Assembly: GCA_015680685.1 (NCBI GenBank)
Contig: MNCI01006016.1
Coordinates: 183,727 to 247,726, forward strand
Direction of reading: 5' to 3'
From: Gnetum montanum
Lineage: Eukaryota > Streptophyta > Gnetopsida > Gnetales > Gnetaceae
Length of the DNA: 64,000 nt
Each line of letters begins with the position of its first letter. Position 1 is the first letter of the stretch. Made by a program: the position numbers and the translations under genes. Shown here piece by piece: positions 57,916 through 64,000 of the stretch. The notes below the pieces were generated by a model. The model was not told the origin of the DNA and did no database searches. It worked only from the letters and a program-made list of their open reading frames with translations.

Positions 57916-60172
57916 ATGTCCAATATGTCTTCTCACAGGAGGGAGATATCCACCCCACCAATGCCACAGGAGTGTCGGGTGGTGTACAAGCATCCCGATG
58001 AGTACGCCCCTAATTTCACATTCATCCTACATCAGGATGAGCATCTACGATGGCGGGACATGGAGGGAAATATTATACACCCTTCCGAACAATTGGTTCC
58101 TACGATGCTATTTCACAATCTTGGCAGATCGGGCATCCAGGACCTTGGAGCAGAGTATGTCATGGAGGACCATGACTACTGGGACTATTGTCCCACTAAG
58201 GCTCAACGGGCAAGAGATCAGCAATAGGAAGACAGATATGAACAGCTGAAGGGAAATAATTCAGTAATCCCTTATTTTCGCAAGGGCTACCAGACGATGG
58301 AGATCCCATATTTCATGACACCCATTCAACTGAACTTCCCCTGGGGCAGTAGGTCCTCCAATCCATGATTCATTCCAAGCATCTAGGTGGTCAAGATTCC
58401 CAAGGGGATGAAGGGTCACATAGCAAGGATGAATGGGACGATCAGGATCATCATCAGAGTAGAGGGAGAGACCCCTCTCCTTCTTCTCCATCCTCTCGCT
58501 CTCCTTCTCCTTCATCTAGCTCAAGCTCTGATCATAACCGAGGTAGAAGAAAGTGAAAGGACAGGGGAAAAAAGGTTCGGAAGGATCGAAAGGAGCAACA
58601 TAAGGAGATGCACGAACCATCGTGTGATGCTTGCTGGCATGAAAGGAGGGATAGCTGGAATCGTCATAGACATCGTGGTCCCCAATAGAACTATGATTTA
58701 GATGAGCCATTATTGGCTACCCGGAGTATGCTCTAAATCTCTAAGGCAGTTCAAATCCCCAATAGGCACATGAAGGATAGTCGGAACAAGCTAGTTGATA
58801 TGAACCACGTCCCCAAATTTGAAGGGGGATACAACTGTGATCCGCAAACTCACCTGCAAGTGTTCCATGATGCCTGCACCCTGCAAAACATTGACAATGA
58901 TTGGCAAAAGCTAAAGCTGTTCCCTCGCATGCTCATCAAAGAAGCTGAAAGCTGGTACCAGTCCTTGGAGCTGGAATCAATCAGAAGATGGAGTATGATG
59001 CTTGAAATTTTCAATGACAAATATCAAACGTACTCCAGAGTGGTGAACCTGAGATGGTAGATCCAAGGTTGGAAACAAGGGAATCATGAGCCCTTGGATG
59101 CCGCCATGAGTAGGTATTACTCATTATTGCATCAGTGCCCTAATCATGGTTATTCTCAGTGGGCATAGCTTTGCCACATCATTGATGGGCTCCATTTTGA
59201 AACACAAAATACCCTTGGCGTGTACGCCCAGGGGCGACTGTCAGAGCTAAGGGTCCATTAATTGCAACGCCTCAAACAAGTGGCCAAGGAGGAAGGAGAA
59301 CTTAGGAAAAAGGAGAGTGCAGAAGAATTCAATCAGGATCCTTCCCTCAGAAAAGGGAAAGTTCATTTTTGTGATGAGGAGGAAGAATCATCATTGGAAG
59401 CAGTGGTAAACCGAAAGACCTTGCTATTACAAAAGTTCATATCTGAAATTTCGGCAAAGGTGGATAAGATGTGGGACTCATTAGACGAAAGAGTCCAAGG
59501 CATGTTGAAAATCGCAGAGGATTCCAGAGCATAGGGTAATGACCACGATCGGCACATGAAGAAGGAAGCTGAACATGCCCAATATAAGGGAAAGGGTAAG
59601 GTTTTTGTAGCAGAGCAGGTTGCAGACTCTGACACCGAGGAGGAAGATGAATGTGGCATATGCCAATATGAACATCCTAAGGGATGTTGTCCTGTGATGT
59701 CACATCTTTAAGAGTCTGGGGTGTACGCATTGAACCCTCGCTTGGCACAACGGCAAACACCTTGAAGGTTGCCTTATCCATAAGGAAATTCTAGCTGGCT
59801 CCACTAGTAGCAGCAAGGATACTATCCAAGTGGAGAGCCACCACAACCATATGAATACTTCCAACAGTGGTAGCATCCACAAACATGGGGGATGCCACCT
59901 CCAAGGTAGCAATACCCTTACAAACAACCAGATCCCTATGGGTACTATGTTCAGCAACCGGTCTCTCCAAGGGACTCTTCCAGTCATGCGACCTTTCAAA
60001 GTCATTACCACCCCTCACAGTATTTTCGCCCTCAATCTCCATCACCCCGGGGGGAAAACCCACATCTCTTTTATCCTCCATCACCTTCTCCTGCCACTCC
60101 TCCACCACATCCCACTCAACTGCCACCTGCACCTCCGATGCAGGGAGAGATACCACCACAGCCACAGCAATG
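57916..60172 (+). pseudogene. gag: gag of element D (degenerate)
   Basis: It begins MSNMSSHRREISTPP; a second Met nine bases later is equally possible. A Ser/Pro/Arg-rich linker lies at 58440-58560. The gag core at 58770-59240 has VPKFEGGYNCDPQTHLQVFH, KLKLFPRMLIKEAESWYQ, and after a TAG (59057-59059) AAMSRYYSLLHQCPNHGYSQ. A Lys/Glu coiled part (59260-59530) precedes a CGICQYEHPKGCC zinc knuckle at about 59650 (CX2CX3HX4C). The tail is Pro-rich with PYGYYVQQPVSP near 59935. Several in-frame stops. Forms the capsid when intact. Confidence 0.85.
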
Positions 60173-60399
60173 AAACGCTACGAGTATTATTAACCTGCAA
60201 CGGGCATCTCAGCCAAGTGGACCGGAACCCAAGCCACAAAATGTTCCTTTTTCTAGCCCAACAATCTAAACATACCCTCGCATACACCTGTGGCCAGTGC
60301 CTTTGAACCTACAAGTGCCTCCACTACTCCACCGCTAGAGTAGCCTCCAAGCCAACAACAACAACACTCCAACATCTAGACGGTCATGCTTACACATGC

Positions 60400-60867
60400 T
60401 ATGATTGACTGGATCAAAGCAGGTCACCTTCCCCAGAAATTGACTAATTTAGTAAGCCCCCTCATCTATCTTCAGGTGGCAAGGAATGAGCCATGAAAAG
60501 CTCTTCTCAACTCAGGATCAGGGGTCAATTTGATCTCTCATGATATGTACAAGAACTGGAACCTTCCCCCGCTAAAGAAGAGCAACATCCAGCTCGAGTT
60601 AGCAAACCAGTCCATCACCATTCCCTTGGGATTGTTGGAGGACAGTGTGACCACCATCTGTGGGTAGTCCTACCTTGCTGATTTCCTGGTCTGTAAGGGG
60701 AACTTCCCAATCATCATGGGAATGGCCTGGCTTAGCACGATGGATGCACAACTAGGGCTTTGCAACCTATCCCTTGAAATTTCAAAGGAAAATCGTTTTG
60801 GGAAGGTTGAGAAGAAACACATTCCATGCATCGCGTACAGTGACTCAAGGTGCAATTGCATGCAGTA
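60400..60867 (+). pseudogene. Retroviral-type aspartic protease of element D
   Basis: KALLNSGSGVNLISHDMYKN holds the active-site block, but the catalytic Asp of D[ST]G is Asn here (NSG). LPPLKKSNIQLELANQS and ADFLVCKGNFPIIMGMAWL follow, the latter like the 'ILG..WL' block. One TAG interrupts it (60666-60668). The N change makes it inactive as written. Confidence 0.7.
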
Positions 60868-61139
60868 ATTATGGTCCGCTAAGCGGATATCCCTTCAAAC
60901 ATGCAGCCGATGTACCGAGGAATCACCTATTCAACAGTGCCTATATGTAGCAGCCACTAATTAAGAAGGCACCTAGTGGCTGATAGCTGATCCTGCTGGC
61001 AACACATTGTGCATGGAACCATTAGAGGGGCTTATACAAGCCTACATCGACAGCAGAGATGAAATGGAGGAGATTCATCAATAGGTCTCCACTGTTGATG
61101 ACCAAGATGACTAGGGGAAGCTAGAAATCCCTAAGAGCT

Positions 61140-62215
61140 TCAAACAAGAGCCCCTTGAGTTAAAGCCTTTACCAGCTCACTTAGAGTATGCATTTTTGCA
61201 AAATGGAAAGCTAGTAATCATTAATGCCACCCTTGCTCCAGAATAAAAGAAGAAGTTGCTAGAGATGGTAAACAAATGGGTTGCTGCATTCGCATGGTCA
61301 TATCCTGAGTTGACTGGAGTTGATCCCAGGGTCTGCCAGCATTAGATCTATCTTGACCCTTCCATGAGCCACGATGATAGCCACAAATATGGTTGAATCC
61401 CAAATTGAAGTAGGTTGTAAAAGATGAAATCAAATAATTACTAAAGGAGGAATTCATTTATTCTATCATCGATAGCGAATGGGTTAGCTCACTCATTATC
61501 GTGCCCAAAAAAGATGGCAAGTGGCAGGTTTGTATTGATTTTCGATTGCTCAATACGGCAACCTTCAAGGACCACTTCCTGCTCCCATTTGTGGACCAGG
61601 TGTTGGATACCATAGCAAGGCACCGCTACTACAACTTTTTGGATAGTTATAGTGGTTATAACCAAATCCAAATAGCACCAAAGGACTAGGCCAAAACTAC
61701 TTTCACGAGTCCATGAGGGACTTTTGCATACAAGAAGATGACCTTTGGCCTATGCAATGCAACCACTACATTCCAACGCCTTGTCCTAAGCATCTTCCAG
61801 CAACAAATTAACAATGGTATAGAAGTCTTCATGGATGACTTCTCCACCTATGGGGCCACGTTCAAGCAAGCCTTGGACCATCTTGAGCAGGTTCTCAAAT
61901 GGTGTGTAGACACCAATCTGCAACTCAATTGGTAGAAGAGCCATTTGATGGTCCAAGAAGGCATTGTGCTGGGGCATCACATCTCACAAACAGGGATCAA
62001 CGTAGATCCTCAAAAGATCAAGGTCATCCAAGGAATCACCCGCCAACCAAGTATTGTCAAAGATGTTCAGTCATTCCTTGGACACGCTGGTTACTACCGG
62101 CAATTCATTGAAAACTTCTCGAAGATCGCCAAGTCGTTGGTAGAGCTGACAAAGAAGGATGCTCCATTCATCTGGACCAAGGAATGTGAGCCTGCATTTC
62201 AAGTGCTAAGATAGA
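61140..62215 (+). pseudogene. Reverse transcriptase of element D
   Basis: Blocks in order: VAAFAWSYPELTGVDPRVCQ, WVSSLIIVPKKDGKW-type start (frame shifts before 61440), VCIDFRLLNTATFKDHFLLP, YYNFLDSYSGYNQIQIAPKD, MTFGLCNATTTFQRLV, IEVFMDDFSTYG (active-site DD intact), LGHHISQTGINVDPQKI and FLGHAGYYRQFIENFSKIAK. In-frame stops near 61687, 61713, 61933 and 62213. Confidence 0.9.
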
Positions 62216-62627
62216 AACTCGTAGAAACTCCAGTTCTACGAGCCCCTGATTGGTCTAGACCCTTTCACATTATGACGGACGCATCCAACTATGCCTTGGG
62301 AGCTATGCTCACACAGTGTGACGATCAAAAACATCCCTATTATATCCACTGTGCAAGCCATAGTATTGTGGGTGCTGAGTTGAACTACACCAGCACCAAA
62401 AAGGAATTTATGGAGGTGGTGTTCACCTTGGACAAATTCCGACACTATGTGCTCAGATACGAGGTGTTTGTGCATACTGACCATAGTGCTATCCAGTTCC
62501 TGATGAACAAACCAATGGTGAGCCCTCGCATAATCCGATGGCTGGCGATTCTTTAGGAGTTTGATCTTACCATGGTAGATAGGAAGGGGACCGAGAATAT
62601 GGTCATTGACCACTTGTCTCGATTGTG
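62216..62627 (+). pseudogene. RNase H of element D
   Basis: HIMTDASNYALGAMLTQCDD carries the first catalytic Asp, AELNYTSTKKEFMEVVFTLD the Glu, and VHTDHSAIQFLMNKP the second Asp. It ends ENMVIDHLSRL. One TAG near 62555. Degrades the RNA template strand when intact. Confidence 0.85.
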
Positions 62628-63960
62628 ATGGGATGATGTAGAAGAGAAGGATCCCTTATTCGACCAATTTCCAAATGAACTCCTCTTCATAGGCATAGTT
62701 GATCTGCAAGTGACCAAGGAATCCCCTTGGTTCAACTGCATCCTCACCTACCTCACCACTCAAGAGTTGCCAAAGGAGTGGAACCATTGGCAGAAACAAC
62801 AGTTTCTCCATAAGGCCAAGTGTTTCATGGAAATCAATGGCCACCTGTACAATGTGTGCGCAGATGGCTTGGTTCGATAGTGTGTCCCTGATGATGATAT
62901 GTTGCGTGTCCTCCAGGATGCTCATGAGGGCCCTTGTGGGGGCCACTATGCTAGATGCCGCACTGCCATTAAGATCCTGCTTGCAAGGTATTACTAGCCC
63001 ACCATCTTTAGGGATGCATAATGGTTCACCCACTCTTGTGAATGATGCTAGAGGAACGATGGGATGACAGCACGGTTGGAGGGACCTCAACAGTGGATCC
63101 AACCACTAGAGCCCTTCGACATCTGGGGCATCAACTTCATGGGACCCATCACACCCTTGTCAAACGGAAAGGCATACATCATCGTAGCTGTGCACTACTA
63201 TACAAAGTAGGTTGAAGCGGCCACCATCATCGACTATTCTTCCAACACCGCCGCACGATTTGTCCAACAACAAATCGTTAACAAGTTTAGAATGCCACCT
63301 GCACTCATTTCTAATAATGGAACTCACTTTACGGGTATCACTTTTCCAAAACTCATGCAACGCTTAGGGGTAATGCATAAATTCACAAATCCCTATCACC
63401 CCCAAGCCAACAGGCAAGCCAAAGTCACCAATAGGGAGATCACTAAGATCCTTACTCGAACCATCAGCAAATATAGGAGGGATTGGAGCACTAAGCTTAA
63501 CGATGCCCTATGGGCCTATCGCTCCACTTGGAAACTTCCTGTAGGGTACTCTCCCTATGAGTTAGTGTACGAAAAGTTACCAACACTTCCAATTCAAGCT
63601 AGACTCTACATACTATCTACCGCTAGTGACTTAGGCCTTGACCTACCGCTAGCACAACATGAACAACTGATCAATTTATGTGTGCTAGATGAGAACTGAT
63701 TAGTGGCCTTGTCCTCCAATGAGATCCACAAGGCCTACAATAAAAAACGACATGATCTTAGGATTTGGAAGGTCACGTTTTGATGTGGATACAAGGTGCT
63801 ATATTGGAACCCCTCACACATATCCCAACCGACCAAGTTTCAAACATTGTGTGAGGGACCTTACATTGTCTCCGAAACCTTTCCATCCAGGGCCTTGCTC
63901 ATCCACAAACCTATGGACCCCACCAGAACACAGTTAATCAACCGCCAACAACTGAAACCT
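62628..63960 (+). pseudogene. Integrase of element D, catalytic Asp residues changed
   Basis: Zinc region near 62915-63050: HEGPCGGHYARCRTA, then HSCE.C. The core begins at about 63110: EPFDIWGINFMGPITPLSNG has Asn where the first catalytic Asp (GIDFMGP) belongs. PPALISNNGTHFTGI has Asn where the second Asp (SD.G..F) belongs. TNREITKIL keeps the Glu. The tail PVGYSPYELVYEKL is followed near 63860 by CEGPYIVSE. Several stops. No chromodomain seen before the window ends. Confidence 0.85.
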
Positions 63961-64000
63961 TTCCGCGAACTCCACTCAACCAGTGCAACCACCTCGTCAT

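Larger units (their letters stand above)
56845..64000 (+). mobile_element. Element D: Athila-lineage LTR retrotransposon with pol (runs off the right edge)
   Basis: 5' LTR 56845-57757, tRNA-Asp PBS, gag, protease, RT, RNase H and integrase in that order. Preceding 5-mer CCTAC (56840-56844); the 3' end is outside the window. The FMDDF RT motif, PBS and gag type point to Athila. LTR ends, PBS and gag match elements A, B and C. At least a dozen in-frame stops, mostly TAG where related proteins have Gln or Trp. Confidence 0.9.

Noticed and set aside
59830-60306. Plus-strand 158-codon ORF
   Set aside because: An out-of-frame shadow of the proline-rich gag tail of element D.

Overview
The window looks like a repeat-dominated nuclear segment of a large plant genome. 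It is AT-rich, with plant LTR retrotransposons of the Athila and Tat lineages (Ty3/gypsy), a LINE, tRNA-derived SINEs, and only one intact multi-exon gene. A conifer or other giant-genome plant is plausible, but the sequence does not prove it. Nothing bacterial or organellar is seen. Almost every protein-like stretch outside the one gene is broken by stops and frameshifts. Layout: 1-7211 holds decayed Tat-lineage pol pieces and degenerate tandem repeats. 7212-15069 is a solo LTR (target duplication AGAGT) split by a nearly complete minus-strand element, A (7762-14606). 15070-19947 holds Tat fragments and an LTR (17355-19947) carrying two further nested LTRs. 20511-27234 is a second minus-strand element, B, cut at its 3' end. 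27400-33400 has a Tat integrase tail, a perfect hairpin and a LINE invaded by a solo LTR. 35360-37091 (minus) is the one real gene, an SPX-RING E3 ubiquitin ligase of the NLA/BAH1 type with five recognisable exons. 38510-39135 is a cluster of tRNA-derived SINE-like copies. 39714-50989 is element C (plus strand, TSD AAAAG), with two solo LTRs nested in it. 52550-53021 is a chimera of a MADS-box K-domain fragment and an antisense cytochrome P450 fragment. 56845 to the right edge is element D, with gag, protease, reverse transcriptase, RNase H and integrase. How the parts relate: A, B and C share LTR ends (TGATGAGT...ACTCATCA), a primer-binding site matching tRNA-Asp, a gag, a ~1.9-kb noncoding spacer and a conserved extra ORF, but none has any pol. 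D has the same LTR ends, PBS and gag architecture plus pol. The simplest reading is a non-autonomous family (A, B, C) that once depended on a D-like partner. At least four single LTRs with perfect 5-bp target duplications show that LTR-LTR recombination has been active here. Three single N bases (13350, 21150, 41545) sit between near-identical repeats and look like unmerged contig joins.
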